A program made the position numbers and the translations under genes. The notes beneath the pieces are model-generated. The model worked only from the letters and a program-made list of their open reading frames with translations. It did not search any database and was not told where the DNA came from. This document shows, piece by piece, positions 8,918-17,998 of a DNA stretch of 64,000 nt. How positions within the stretch are numbered: the stretch's first letter is position 1; every line of letters begins with the position of its first letter. The stretch is from Sporolactobacillus sp. CQH2019. Lineage in GTDB: Bacteria > Bacillota > Bacilli > Bacillales > Sporolactobacillaceae. The stretch is taken from assembly GCF_028765345.1 (NCBI RefSeq), contig NZ_JARAJZ010000009.1, forward strand, positions 62,001-126,000. Reading direction: 5' to 3'.

Positions 8918-11900
8918 TTAGAGCGACTGATCGGATAGGACTCCTTTGCCGTCATCACTTGTTCCTGTTTTCTTCGGCAGGAACGGCCACCAGTTCCCAC
9001 GGCCGAAGAATTTGACCATGACCGGAACAAAGAGCGGGATGATAATGACAGCGTAGAGAATCAAACCAATAATGACAACAGTAGAAATCTCGACAAGCGA
9101 TAGCATTCCGGACGGCATCATGGCAGCGAAAGTTCCACTCAGGATGATAACCGCCGAGAAAATGACACTGCCCATATGCCAGAGGGTCAGGAGCATCCGT
9201 TCTTTAATCTCCATCTTCATATATTCATTGAATCGTGTCATGACAAAAATCGAGTAGTCAATTCCTAAGGAGATAAGGACAATAAAGCCGAAAAATTGCG
9301 TCTCCCATGTCAAACCGGCGTAGTGACCCAGTCTGGTAAAAATCAGCTCTGCGAACCCCATCGATGAAAAATAAGTCAGCAGCAGCGAAGCCATCAGGTA
9401 AATCGGCATGCTGAACGAACGTAAGACGATAGTAAGGGCAATAAAGACGCCGATAATGACATAAGTGACAGCCCTTTGATAGTCGGAACTCGAAAGCTGC
9501 CTCAAATCGTTGTTAAAACTGGCTGTCCCGCTGATGCCGATGCGGGCATTCTCCAACCTTGTCCCTTTCAGAACAGAGGGAAGTTCGTCTTTCAATTGTT
9601 TGAAATGAGCGATGCCTTCATTTGAGTATGGATCATCCTTCATCTTCACCTGAATCTTGGTTATCTTCCCATTGCCGCTCATATAATTATTGAGTGCAGA
9701 TTGAAAATCTTTATTGTCAAAGATCTTACTCGGGACATAAATACCCGATTGCTCATAAGGAACTTTCGTCCAGTTGTTCATAAAATCATTGGCCGAATTG
9801 ATACCGTTTTTAATTTTCTCCGCACCGTCGGCCCCCTGAGCTAATCCCACGGACAAACTCTTCATTTGATCCTGGATCTGGCCGGACCCGCTTTTCAGCT
9901 GCGCCTGGCCGGAGGCAATTTGATTTAAAGCATCGCTGATTTTCGATGAGCCTTTCACCGTCTGATCCTGGCCGCTGCCTGCCTGATTCAGACCGCTTTC
10001 AAGCTGAGCAAGCCCCGTGTCCAGCTGCGCCAGGCCGGACTGAAACGCTCCAAGTCCATCTGTAATTTTTGTCGACTGGCTGTTCAGCTGGTCCGTGGCA
10101 TCGGCCAGAGCTTTGATCCCTGTATTCAGCTGATTGATTTTTGCCTTTTCCATTTGCGTCTGGCGGCTGATTTCCGCTTGCGCAGCCGCCTGCGTATTTT
10201 TCATTTCCGCCGGCAGTTGCTGCAGGGCCGCAACGAACAGGCGGAAATGGGCATCCTGCATCGCCTCGGGATGAACGGCTAAATAAGCATTCAGATTAGT
10301 TTGAATTTGCCCCATTGTTTGCTCCAGCTCGCTTGTGTCAATAGCCGGCCGGCTCCCGGACGCCGTAGTAAATTGATTCAGCTGCGCGGACAGGGTTCGC
10401 AGGTTTTGCGCAACTTTATGATAGCCGCTCTGAAGCTGCGTCTGGCCGGACTGCAGCTGTGCCAGCTGAGTCCGGGCGGTATGGACTTTTCTTTCCATTT
10501 CCGCGGTGCCTGAAGCCCCCGATTTAATACCGACGGATATCTGCGAGAGTACGCTTTGCATCTGCTGAACGCCTTTTTCCGTATCGTTTGTCCCGCTCTG
10601 AAGTTTACCGACATTAGTTACCGCCGCTTGCAGCTGGGGCTGTGACCCATCGATTTTTTTACTTGTGCCTTGAAGATTCTCCTGCAGGCTGCTCAAACCG
10701 CCGGAGGCATTGGACAAACCGCTGTGAAGCGTATCAGCCTGTTTCGTGACATAAATATCATCCAGCCGATTGCCGAGCGGACGGGAAACGCTCATGACCG
10801 TGTCAACGTTTGCGTCCTTCTTCAAGGCGATGGAAATACGTTCGATTAACGCGACATAGTCGCTCGTCCTCATATTATCGTCATTTTTCAGATAGATCGT
10901 TACCGGCGATAAATTTCCGGCGCCAAAATCGCTGGAAACGATGTTATAGCCCTGTTTCGCCGAATAAGTATCAGGCAGTTCCTGGGGCGAGTTAAACGAA
11001 AGCTGGCCATGATACGTGAGGATCGGCGGAATCGTAAATAATGCAACGATGAGCAAAGCGATCAGCGGACGGGCGAAAGCGAGTTTTCCGGCGCCGGCCC
11101 AGAGATCGCTTTTCGATTCCTTTATTTTTCCGCGCATCGGCCAGAAAAGCTGTTTGCCGAACGTGACCATAAAAAGCGGGAGCAGCGTAAACAGCGCGAG
11201 AAGCAGGAAAACCACGCCGACACCGACGGCGACCGCACTGCGGTACAGATTGAATTGAACAAAAACCAGCGACAGAAAAGCAATAAAGACGGGAATTCCG
11301 CTATGCAGGACGGTGACGCCGGCCGTTTTAAATGTCGTCAGCGTTGCCTGATATTTGTCGGTTCCCTTGGCCAGTTCTTCTTTAAACCGGCTCATGAGTA
11401 AGATGCAATAGTCCGTTCCGATGCCGAACATGACGGCAACCATAAAGGTTTGCGTGAAATTGGAGATTGGAAAATTCATAAACTTGACGAGAAAAGCGAC
11501 AATAACCTGAGCCACCGTATAGCTGATTCCGATGGTGAACAGCGGAATAAACGGAGCGACAAACGAACGGAAGACGAGCAGGAGAATAACAAGAATGAAG
11601 ATAACGGTCAGGCCTTCCGTCCGGTGCAGCCCCGCTTCGGCCGCCTTATTCATGTCATTCGTAATCAATTCCTGACCGGTCAGATAGGTCTGGACACCGT
11701 TCGTTCTTATTTCCTGATTAATTTTGCCGCGGACGCCCTGTACAAACGTCTGATTCACATTTTGAACTTCTAAAGCCGCCATGAGTGTTTTTTTATTTTT
11801 TGAAAGAAACTGATCCTGCAATTCTTTATGATCAAAGCTGTCAGTAACACTGCTGATCTTTAAAGTATTTTTGTTATTCTTGACTCTTTGCAGCGTCTGC

Positions 11901-12151
11901 TTAATCGCGCTCAGGTCATTATTTGATAGAGCTTTGTTCGAATGGAAGACCGCAACATAGATGGTTGTATCCTTGCCGCTGAACTGCTTTTCCAGCCTGT
12001 TTGCCTGACTCGTTGAATAAGTGTCAGGCAGTGCATAGCTGCCCTTCTCCTGTACAAGTGCACTCATATCGGGTGAAGTTAAAATGAGGGCAATCATCCC
12101 CGCGATCCAAATACCCAACATGACCCAGCGTAATGAAATGATTTTTCGCAT
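8918..12151 (-). CDS. MMPL/RND family exporter with long coiled-coil loop (YdgH-like)
   Basis: Large membrane transporter of the MMPL family (1077 residues). The N-terminal half has a first helix (about residues 7-26), a soluble loop, and a block of membrane helices containing GIGTDYCILLMSRF. A second soluble part of several hundred residues follows. It is rich in SGLxQLxSG and LQSGxxQLxSG repeats that should form coiled coil, as in Firmicute YdgH/YhgE-type proteins. The C-terminal helix block repeats the motif as SLGIDYSIFVMTRFNEY. The ATG follows GAAGGTG. An amidohydrolase gene lies upstream on the same strand and a TetR regulator is divergent from that, so efflux of a compound sensed by TetR is plausible. 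The substrate is unknown. Confidence 0.92.
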   Translation of the reverse strand: MRKIISLRWVMLGIWIAGMIALILTSPDMSALVQEKGSYALPDTYSTSQANRLEKQFSGKDTTIYVAVFHSNKALSNNDLSAIKQTLQRVKNNKNTLKISSVTDSFDHKELQDQFLSKNKKTLMAALEVQNVNQTFVQGVRGKINQEIRTNGVQTYLTGQELITNDMNKAAEAGLHRTEGLTVIFILVILLLVFRSFVAPFIPLFTIGISYTVAQVIVAFLVKFMNFPISNFTQTFMVAVMFGIGTDYCILLMSRFKEELAKGTDKYQATLTTFKTAGVTVLHSGIPVFIAFLSLVFVQFNLYRSAVAVGVGVVFLLLALFTLLPLFMVTFGKQLFWPMRGKIKESKSDLWAGAGKLAFARPLIALLIVALFTIPPILTYHGQLSFNSPQELPDTYSAKQGYNIVSSDFGAGNLSPVTIYLKNDDNMRTSDYVALIERISIALKKDANVDTVMSVSRPLGNRLDDIYVTKQADTLHSGLSNASGGLSSLQENLQGTSKKIDGSQPQLQAAVTNVGKLQSGTNDTEKGVQQMQSVLSQISVGIKSGASGTAEMERKVHTARTQLAQLQSGQTQLQSGYHKVAQNLRTLSAQLNQFTTASGSRPAIDTSELEQTMGQIQTNLNAYLAVHPEAMQDAHFRLFVAALQQLPAEMKNTQAAAQAEISRQTQMEKAKINQLNTGIKALADATDQLNSQSTKITDGLGAFQSGLAQLDTGLAQLESGLNQAGSGQDQTVKGSSKISDALNQIASGQAQLKSGSGQIQDQMKSLSVGLAQGADGAEKIKNGINSANDFMNNWTKVPYEQSGIYVPSKIFDNKDFQSALNNYMSGNGKITKIQVKMKDDPYSNEGIAHFKQLKDELPSVLKGTRLENARIGISGTASFNNDLRQLSSSDYQRAVTYVIIGVFIALTIVLRSFSMPIYLMASLLLTYFSSMGFAELIFTRLGHYAGLTWETQFFGFIVLISLGIDYSIFVMTRFNEYMKMEIKERMLLTLWHMGSVIFSAVIILSGTFAAMMPSGMLSLVEISTVVIIGLILYAVIIIPLFVPVMVKFFGRGNWWPFLPKKTGTSDDGKGVLSDQSL

Positions 12152-12331
12152 CCGTTCACCTTCTATATCTGCTTATTCTTATCTTTCAAAATGAATTTTG
12201 ATCATATCCCGGTACCTGATACTTTTATTTTTCTTCAGTGCAAAGCCCGTACGCCCTTTTGTTACCTCCACCTGGGATAGCAAAGATCGAAACCTATCTT
12301 TCGCAACAAAGACAGCGCAGACCGCTTCCTT

Positions 12332-13354
12332 TCATTTTTTAACATCTCCTAATCGCGGAAACAGAGTGAGCGCATTATCGTAAAACATGGCCTGACGCTG
12401 CTTCTCCGTCAGCAGGTCCGTATCGCTGAGCATACCGGCCAGACTGGCGCAGCCGATCGCCGGCGTATACGGATAATCGCTGCCGTACAGCAAATGGCTC
12501 GCATCCACAAGCTGCAAAAGAGTTCCCAGCTGCCTTGGCACGCAGAAACCGGCGACGTCATAATACAATCTTTTTAGCACGGCATACACATCGGCTTTAA
12601 CCTTCCTCTCTCCTACCGGTATGATCTTAAAGAACGGATCCAGCCGGTCGGCAAGCAGGGACAAAAAAGCACCGGCATGCGGAATCACAAACTTAATATT
12701 TTTATAGCGGCTGAACGTTCCATTAATGATCATGTTGATCACAGTCCGCGTCGTATCAAACAGAAATTCCATCGCAGGAATGGGCAGACCTTCATTCACA
12801 TTTTCCGGAACACGGCCCGGCTTATTCGGATGAAGCACGACCACTGCTTTTCGCTCATTCAGCACTTCAAAAACCGGGTCCAGATCCGTTCTTCCCAAAT
12901 AAATGCCCCGTGTATTCGTCGGCAGGGTGAAACCGTCCGCATCCAATTCATCGAGGGCAAACCGTATTTCCTCGATGCTGTCTTTAACGTTCGGCAAGGG
13001 CAGTGACGCTAAGAGGCGGAACTTCCCCGGATACTGCCCGGCAAGTTCCGCCCCATATTCATTCACTCGGCGGGCCAGTGTTTTTGCGGCTGCCTCATCG
13101 CCAAAATACACATGGGGAGAGGATAAAGACAGTATCGAAATTTCGATGCCGAGACGTTCCATGAGTGCAATATGCTGTCTCGGATCCCAATCCGGCGTCT
13201 GAAACCCGTCCGGCCTTTCGCCCTCGTTTTCACGTAGTGCTTCGACATAACTCGGAGGCAGATAATGGACATGCACATCAATTTTCATATTCCTTTTGGC
13301 CTTGCCTAAACCTTTGACCATTTTAACCCCCTGCTTCCATTCATTAATGCTCAT
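12332..13354 (-). CDS. Amidohydrolase_2 family (ACMSD-like) metal-dependent hydrolase or decarboxylase
   Basis: TIM-barrel protein of the amidohydrolase 2 group, which includes ACMSD and gamma-resorcylate decarboxylase. It shows the N-terminal HxH metal motif (KIDVHVH), a conserved His in VVLHPNKPG, a His in FVIPHAGA and a late Asp in LLYGSDYPYTP. These fit the mononuclear metal site of the family. I use the ATG at 13354 because it shares one base (TGATG) with the stop of a ten-residue leader frame that has a very strong ribosome binding site, suggesting translational coupling. An ATG at 13321 with AGGGGG upstream is an alternative. The substrate is not evident; divergence from a TetR gene suggests an inducible function. 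Confidence 0.85.
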   Translation of the reverse strand: MSINEWKQGVKMVKGLGKAKRNMKIDVHVHYLPPSYVEALRENEGERPDGFQTPDWDPRQHIALMERLGIEISILSLSSPHVYFGDEAAAKTLARRVNEYGAELAGQYPGKFRLLASLPLPNVKDSIEEIRFALDELDADGFTLPTNTRGIYLGRTDLDPVFEVLNERKAVVVLHPNKPGRVPENVNEGLPIPAMEFLFDTTRTVINMIINGTFSRYKNIKFVIPHAGAFLSLLADRLDPFFKIIPVGERKVKADVYAVLKRLYYDVAGFCVPRQLGTLLQLVDASHLLYGSDYPYTPAIGCASLAGMLSDTDLLTEKQRQAMFYDNALTLFPRLGDVKK

Positions 13355-13386
13355 CAAACAGTCCCTTCCTTATCAGCAACAGTCAT
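13354..13386 (-). CDS. Ten-residue leader peptide coupled to the amidohydrolase
   Basis: The frame MTVADKEGTV with stop follows a GGGGAGG ribosome binding site six bases upstream. Its TGA overlaps the ATG of the amidohydrolase gene as TGATG. No better ribosome binding site exists for the downstream gene at that start, so the leader may deliver ribosomes by reinitiation. Alternatively the leader is incidental and the true start is the internal ATG at 13321. Confidence 0.35.
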   Translation of the reverse strand: MTVADKEGTV

Positions 13387-13518
13387 GTTTATCCTCCCCT
13401 TTTAAAATGAACATCATGTTGATTTTATTGATTGTTTCTTTTATCATAGAGAGAACAAAGGGAAAATACAATAAACAATTTCAAATCATCTGTTGATTTA
13501 AAATAGAGGTGAATAGAA

Positions 13519-14139
13519 ATGAAACAGAACGCTAAATTTGCCCATACCGAGGAAGTGATTAAGGAAACCTTTATTCAGATTGTCTGTACGAAAGGATTTC
13601 ATGACCTGACTGTGATGGACATTACACGGGCAGCCCGCATCAACCGCGGCACCTTCTATCTGCATTATATGGATAAGTTTGACCTTCTGGAGAAATATGA
13701 GAAAGAGCTGCTGGATAAATTGCGGCAGATTATGAAAACCAATCTTCCTGCAGCCATGGATCATGCTGCTTTAGAGGCAGAAAATTATTCGCTTTACAGA
13801 ATTGTCATATCCGCGTTGAACTACGTACACGAAAATGCGAAAATTCTCAATGCTTTAATCAGCGGAGACGGGGGGCCTCATTTTCTGGACAAAATCAAAA
13901 TGTTATTAGCGGATGAAATCGAAAAAGCGCTCATACAAAAAAAAGGATCCGCAAAATTTATTCCTACTTTGCCGGAAGATTACGCAAAAGAGCTGATTTT
14001 AAACAGTTTACTGAGCCCTATCCTGTTTTGGATTTCCAAGAAAAATCCCGAAAGCCTGGATGAGATTGCCGACATCATCATGAAGAGTCAGTTTTTGTCT
14101 CCATGCGCCGTTTTAGATATTTCACCACCGGATCATTAG
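13519..14139 (+). CDS. TetR/AcrR family transcriptional regulator
   Basis: DNA-binding repressor type. Residues about 10-55 form the TetR helix-turn-helix (EEVIKETFIQIVCTKGF, then DITRAARINRGTFYLHYMDKFDLLEKY). The rest resembles the C-terminal region found in Firmicute TetR proteins of the TetR_C_8 kind (NAKILNALISGDGGPHFLDKIK). The ATG follows an AGAGGTGA ribosome binding site. It diverges from the amidohydrolase/MMPL genes, and the shared 165-bp spacer contains a small perfect palindrome (AACATCATGTT) that could be an operator. A likely job is repression of the neighbouring hydrolase and exporter, by analogy with many TetR-efflux pairs. Confidence 0.9.
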   Translation: MKQNAKFAHTEEVIKETFIQIVCTKGFHDLTVMDITRAARINRGTFYLHYMDKFDLLEKYEKELLDKLRQIMKTNLPAAMDHAALEAENYSLYRIVISALNYVHENAKILNALISGDGGPHFLDKIKMLLADEIEKALIQKKGSAKFIPTLPEDYAKELILNSLLSPILFWISKKNPESLDEIADIIMKSQFLSPCAVLDISPPDH

Positions 14140-14693
14140 AATGATTAGCGGTTCTTACGTCAAACCGTCATCCTTACCACTGACAGTTCAGGATGCCGAC
14201 TTCTTCATTTTTGTATGGTTTTTGCTCTATATTTTCTTTCCTTACTACCAAAATGACGATCTTTCTCTTTTCATCCTTCGGTGCCCGTTAGGTTCGAACC
14301 GTTGTAACACCATTTGGGAAACAGGCTGTTAAAATGCGGAAAGAAACGAAAAGCTAAATTACCGCGGGAAAAATGGATTTAGATAAAATAGCAACTGAAT
14401 AGTCGGCCGGATTTGATCCAGATCATAGTTTTTTCTCCGATCGCTGATTTACTATAATCATTGACGATTACAGTTAAAATGGATGACTATCCGCCGACTG
14501 GGTGGCTTATTATTCTCGTTAAGAAGAAATTGATTTTTTCCAGTCATGTGAAAACACGATTTCTGGCAGAATTGTGCATCCGGAAAGAATTTGCCCGGCC
14601 GCCGGAACTGCGAAGCTGTGATGATAAAAAAACAGTGATAGTCAATCAATATTTCAGATAGCAGTAGATCCATTTTAAAGAAGGGGTTGGATG
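14140..14693. other. Spacer with FLP-type promoter upstream of ywiC
   Basis: About 550 bp without a supported gene. It contains the FNR/FLP-like box at 14413-14426 and a TATAAT at 14453-14458. Beyond the predicted start there is about 230 bp of leader before ywiC. Plus-strand frames in the leader lack a good ribosome binding site and family features. Confidence 0.5.
14413..14458 (+). promoter_or_regulatory. Predicted FLP/FNR-dependent promoter of ywiC
   Basis: TTGATCCAGATCAT at 14413-14426 matches TTGATnnnnATCAA with one difference in the last base. A perfect TATAAT lies at 14453-14458 and no good -35 is seen. The box centre lies about 41-45 bp before the likely transcription start, the geometry of class II activation by Crp/Fnr proteins. 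A Crp/Fnr gene with the matching recognition helix lies at 16743-17405. Confidence 0.6.
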
Positions 14694-15422
14694 ATGAAGC
14701 TCTCTGTACCCAAACAACATGGAGCCTGGGCAATGCTTTTCGTCCCTTATTGGCTGGAGGCCAGTGCTGCGCATTTCACCTGGCCGCAGTTTGTTACGTT
14801 TTTTGCCTGGGTTTCACTCTATCTTTCCGTTTACACCGGATTCAGTCTATTAAAAACGAATAATCAGACTAAGAAAAAACAGTATAAACAAAGTTTTCTA
14901 ATTTACAGCGCAATTGCGTTCGTTTTGATCGTTTGCAGTTTATTATCGAATTGGCTGATCCTCTTAGTAGGCTGCTGCATGCTTCCTTTTTTCTGTATAA
15001 ATATCTATTATGCTAAAAGAAAAAATGAACGTTCACTGGTAAACGATATTGCCGCTGTCTGTATCTTTTCGATTGGAGGTCTGGCTGCCTGTCTATCCGC
15101 CAATAGCTCGATAGACAGGCAGGCATTGGAAATCGCTGTACTCAACGTGCTTTTTTTCGTGGGAACAGCATTGTATGTAAAAACGATGATCCGCAAACGT
15201 AAAAGTCTTTCATATCACTACCTGTCCTGGATCTATCATTTTCTTATGGTTCTTCTGCCAGTTCTGGGTGGCAATTTTCTTATCGCTTTGGCTTTCTTTC
15301 CCGGTTTGCTACGCTCTTTAATAATGTACGGGAAATCTGTAAAGATATTGACGATCGGAATTATAGAGATCATCAATGCAGCCTTCTTCTTCATCATTTT
15401 GCTAATAGCAATTCATGCATAA
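14694..15422 (+). CDS. YwiC-like integral membrane protein
   Basis: Polytopic membrane protein starting with the YwiC signature PKQHGAWAMLFVPY, followed by about seven hydrophobic helices over 242 residues. The family has no firm biochemical function; in Bacillus subtilis ywiC lies close to the anaerobic fnr/nar genes. The same association is seen here, with an FLP/FNR-type promoter upstream and a nitrate module nearby. The second of two tandem ATGs (14694) is preferred, seven bases after AAGGGG. Family call is good; any role in anaerobic metabolism is inference. Confidence 0.85.
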   Translation: MKLSVPKQHGAWAMLFVPYWLEASAAHFTWPQFVTFFAWVSLYLSVYTGFSLLKTNNQTKKKQYKQSFLIYSAIAFVLIVCSLLSNWLILLVGCCMLPFFCINIYYAKRKNERSLVNDIAAVCIFSIGGLAACLSANSSIDRQALEIAVLNVLFFVGTALYVKTMIRKRKSLSYHYLSWIYHFLMVLLPVLGGNFLIALAFFPGLLRSLIMYGKSVKILTIGIIEIINAAFFFIILLIAIHA

Positions 15423-15630
15423 ACAGCCATAGCGATAGACTTCCAGTCCGTCTATCAAAGACCGCTTCCGCCGTATTCACCGTGCAGTCTACCCAGCCGG
15501 GATAGCTGCCTTTCACTGCGAGCTTAAATTTCAGTCCAATTCAGATCAGAAGGAATCCTATTTTTCCCTCTTTCAAAATCCATGAAACAATTAAATGGAT
15601 ATCCCTTCAACTCATGTATCCGGCCGTACC

Positions 15631-15785
15631 CGGGTTATCATCGTCAGGCGCCGTTTATCAGTCATTGCAGGGAGTTTATCGGCCGCTGCATGCCGTTTAT
15701 CGGTCATCACAGGGAGTTTGCCCGATTCCGTTGCACCTGGTCTATCAAATTGTTAGGGAAGTTTATTGATCGCGGAAAGGCTCTT
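15631..15785 (+). repeat. Degenerate 21-bp tandem repeat array
   Basis: Units beginning GTTTATC recur at 15653, 15674, 15695, 15716 (GTTTGCC), 15740 (GTCTATC) and 15761 (GTTTATT); all steps are 21 bp except one of 24. The two best copies (15653 and 15695) share the same 3' part ending CAGGGA. Because 21 is a multiple of three, two forward frames read as seven-residue repeats (F-I-x-x-x-R-E in one, V-Y-R/Q-S-x-Q-G in another). The plus frame at 15582-15803 (73 codons) contains them but has no ribosome binding site, so I treat the array as DNA-level repeats rather than a gene. The rest of the 15423-15918 spacer shows nothing else I can name. Confidence 0.7.
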
Positions 15786-15918
15786 CGTTTTTCGAGCGAT
15801 TGACGATCTCAGGAAAAATCGATCATCATCTGACAGCACAGCAGGAAAATGGGCTAAAGAGATACTCATAAACACTTATCAGTTATAAGCTAGGGGGTTC
15901 CATTATAAATTGCAGATG

Positions 15919-16500
15919 CTATAAAATCTGGTAAATATACTCTTTCAAATCTGGCAGTACCTTTTCTTCAAACCAAGGATTCTTTTTAATCCAGATTTGG
16001 TTACGCGGTGAAGGATGGACCAATGGAAAATAGTCAGGTAAATAGCTGCGATAATTTTTAACAATATCAGTTAACGTCATTTGAGAATTAGTCTTCAGGT
16101 AGTACCTTTGAGCATACGAACCCACTAATAGAGTTAACTCAATATCCGGCATGGCTTTAATAATTTGGGCGTGCCATTTAGGAGCGAATCCTTCCCTGGG
16201 TGGCAGATCCCCACTCTTCCCTTTGCCCGGAAAATAAAAATCCAGGGGGAGAACAGCAATTTTTCCCGAGTTATAGAAAGTATCATCTGATACGCCCATC
16301 CATTCCCTCAACCGAGTCCCGCTTCGATCGTTCCAGATGATCTTTGTATTCTGTGCTCTCTTACCAGGAGCTTGACCTATAATTAGTATTTTGGCCGTCG
16401 AAGCGGCATAGTAGAGCGGTTCGATATCTTTGTTTGTAAACTGAATATTTTCAGGATCTGCTTTTATACGATTAAAAATATCTTTTAATACGTTCACCAT
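15919..16500 (-). CDS. Uracil-DNA glycosylase superfamily protein
   Basis: Single-domain protein of 193 residues with both hallmarks of the uracil-DNA glycosylase fold: an N-terminal active-site loop (IIGQAPGKRAQ) and a C-terminal HPSPRNQIW motif like the HPS loop that contacts DNA. The central LLVGSYAQRYYL segment also fits. It most resembles the short UDG-like proteins of Bacilli and lactobacilli, which are probably base-excision repair enzymes, though activity cannot be confirmed from sequence. The ATG at 16500 follows GGGAGG by five bases. It stands alone, after the FLP operon on the same strand. Confidence 0.88.
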   Translation of the reverse strand: MVNVLKDIFNRIKADPENIQFTNKDIEPLYYAASTAKILIIGQAPGKRAQNTKIIWNDRSGTRLREWMGVSDDTFYNSGKIAVLPLDFYFPGKGKSGDLPPREGFAPKWHAQIIKAMPDIELTLLVGSYAQRYYLKTNSQMTLTDIVKNYRSYLPDYFPLVHPSPRNQIWIKKNPWFEEKVLPDLKEYIYQIL

Positions 16501-16700
16501 GATTACCTCCCGACGTACTGACTACCTTCAGCGTTATGGGGCTAAAACAACCCTTCATCAGTAATATGAATGATGGCGTTTCCTGATCCGATAACTGCCT
16601 CAGTCAATTGATAGTGATTGTCGACAACGCTGATCTCAGATCTGTCTCCCGACCTCGGATACTGGACGTGTTTTCTTTTAATTATCCTTATCCGTCCAGA

Positions 16701-16730
16701 ATTAAAACTCCCATCGGGAAGGCCGACGGG
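16701..16730 (-). terminator. Terminator after the FLP operon
   Basis: On the minus strand CCCGTCGG pairs with CCGATGGG (one G-T pair) around a five-base loop, followed by AGTTTTAATT. It lies 13 bp after the stop of the Crp/Fnr gene. Confidence 0.65.
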
Positions 16731-16742
16731 ATGATGCTCTGA

Positions 16743-17405
16743 TCAGACATAACAATCTTCCAGTTCTTCCGGGTCGAGCAACGTTATTTTTTGTCGCTCC
16801 CGACGGATTAGAGCTTTGTCACTTAATAATTTAAATTTTCGAGACAATGTCTCCGGCGTTGTACCCAGAAAACCTGCCAATTCCTTCATTTTCATGGGCA
16901 GCTCAAACGTCAGGCGATCATTTTCCTTCGCTAATTCCAATAGATAAACGGCTAGTCGGGTTTCAATAGCTTCCATTACCAAAAACTGTGCCTGGTGTTG
17001 GGCAGATGATAGTTTCTCTGCATTAGTCTCTAATAACCTTAGACTGATTTGGGGATACGTCAGCAATAACTTTTGAAAGTCATGGTGAGCCAGTGTGCAG
17101 ACAACGGTTTCTTGAAGCGCTTCAGCGAATAAGCTGTCGTTTTTTACACCGAATAATGCCGATTCACCTTCATACTCACCCGTTTCTACAACACGCAGAA
17201 GCTGCTCACGGCCCGAACCGGAAAGCTGGTAGACCTTCATGCGGCCCTTTGCCACGATGGTCAGCTGCTGCTGATCATAAGGCTTGAAGATCTGCTCACC
17301 TTTTTTATACGTACGCTGTTTAGTAAGCGAATAAATTTTTTCCAAATCATGCTCGTCCATATGATTAAACAAAGGAACCAGGATCAAACAGCTATGCTTT
17401 TCCAT
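16743..17405 (-). CDS. FLP-type Crp/Fnr family transcriptional regulator
   Basis: Crp/Fnr regulator of about 220 residues: cyclic-nucleotide-binding-like beta barrel (residues 15-110), dimer helix (125-155) and winged helix domain (165-215). The recognition helix contains TTPETLSRK, with Glu185, Ser188 and Arg189 in the E-x-x-S-R spacing that reads TTGAT in FNR. It lacks the four-Cys cluster of FNR but has Cys6 and Cys103, placed like the redox-active Cys pair described for Lactobacillus FLP. I use the second ATG (17405), seven bases after GGAGGT. It is the last gene of an operon with a metal ATPase, a metallochaperone and a Dps-like protein. A box matching its predicted site precedes that operon. 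Thiol-based sensing is inference. Confidence 0.88.
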   Translation of the reverse strand: MEKHSCLILVPLFNHMDEHDLEKIYSLTKQRTYKKGEQIFKPYDQQQLTIVAKGRMKVYQLSGSGREQLLRVVETGEYEGESALFGVKNDSLFAEALQETVVCTLAHHDFQKLLLTYPQISLRLLETNAEKLSSAQHQAQFLVMEAIETRLAVYLLELAKENDRLTFELPMKMKELAGFLGTTPETLSRKFKLLSDKALIRRERQKITLLDPEELEDCYV

Positions 17406-17423
17406 CATTCAGACCTCCATTAA

Positions 17424-17960
17424 TCAATTATCGCCCTCTTCATCAAGGCCCTCTCGAGGAGTATGATCTAAGAACGCTTGTAACTCGCGGATTTTACGAT
17501 GATTCCAGCTTAAGTGTCGGACCAGGAACGCCTGGATTGCCAGTTTATCTTCTTTTGCGGCTAATTTAATCGCACGCGTAATAAACAGATTTTGCGTGTC
17601 AAAGTCTTTCACTGCGGTAACGAGCCATTCTCTAGCAGAAAGGTATTTGAATTTCCCCTGTTCCTCCAGCATGCTGTAACGGCTAAACTCCCCGGTTGTT
17701 GTCGGGATCACCTCGCTTTCATCTAACAACAATTGTGCGAGTTCGTCAAAAAGTTCGAATTCCTCTTGGATCGCCTGGCTGAAGAATTTTCTTAAAAAAG
17801 CAGTCTCGGTTCCCCTGGCGTAATAAACAGCCTGAGCCATCTTTACCTGATGTATCTTCAGGTTAGCTAAAATGTGTCCGCTCATCGCTCCGGCAGTTGG
17901 CGTATGATGATCTTTCTCGGACTGGGCAACTTCTGCTTCATATAATTTGTCGATGGACAT
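17424..17960 (-). CDS. Ferritin-like Dps family protein
   Basis: Four-helix protein of 178 residues with the N-terminal Dps-like helix ANLKIHQVKMAQAVYYARG and an acidic iron-site helix (QEEFELFDELAQLL). Dps proteins store iron and protect DNA under oxidative or starvation stress in the cytoplasm. A C-terminal segment with NHRKIRELQAF and a very acidic tail also occurs in lactic-acid-bacterial members. The ATG follows GAGGAGGAA. It is encoded between a metal chaperone and an FLP regulator, which suggests a shared metal and redox stress role. Individual ferroxidase ligands were not verified. Confidence 0.8.
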   Translation of the reverse strand: MSIDKLYEAEVAQSEKDHHTPTAGAMSGHILANLKIHQVKMAQAVYYARGTETAFLRKFFSQAIQEEFELFDELAQLLLDESEVIPTTTGEFSRYSMLEEQGKFKYLSAREWLVTAVKDFDTQNLFITRAIKLAAKEDKLAIQAFLVRHLSWNHRKIRELQAFLDHTPREGLDEEGDN

Positions 17961-17998
17961 ATGGGTTCCTCCTCATCATTTTTCCATTATCGACCGAT

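Noticed and set aside
15582-15803. 73-codon plus frame with F-I-x-x-x-R-E heptads
   Set aside because: No ribosome binding site, and the periodicity exists equally in another frame, so it is listed as a DNA repeat rather than a CDS.
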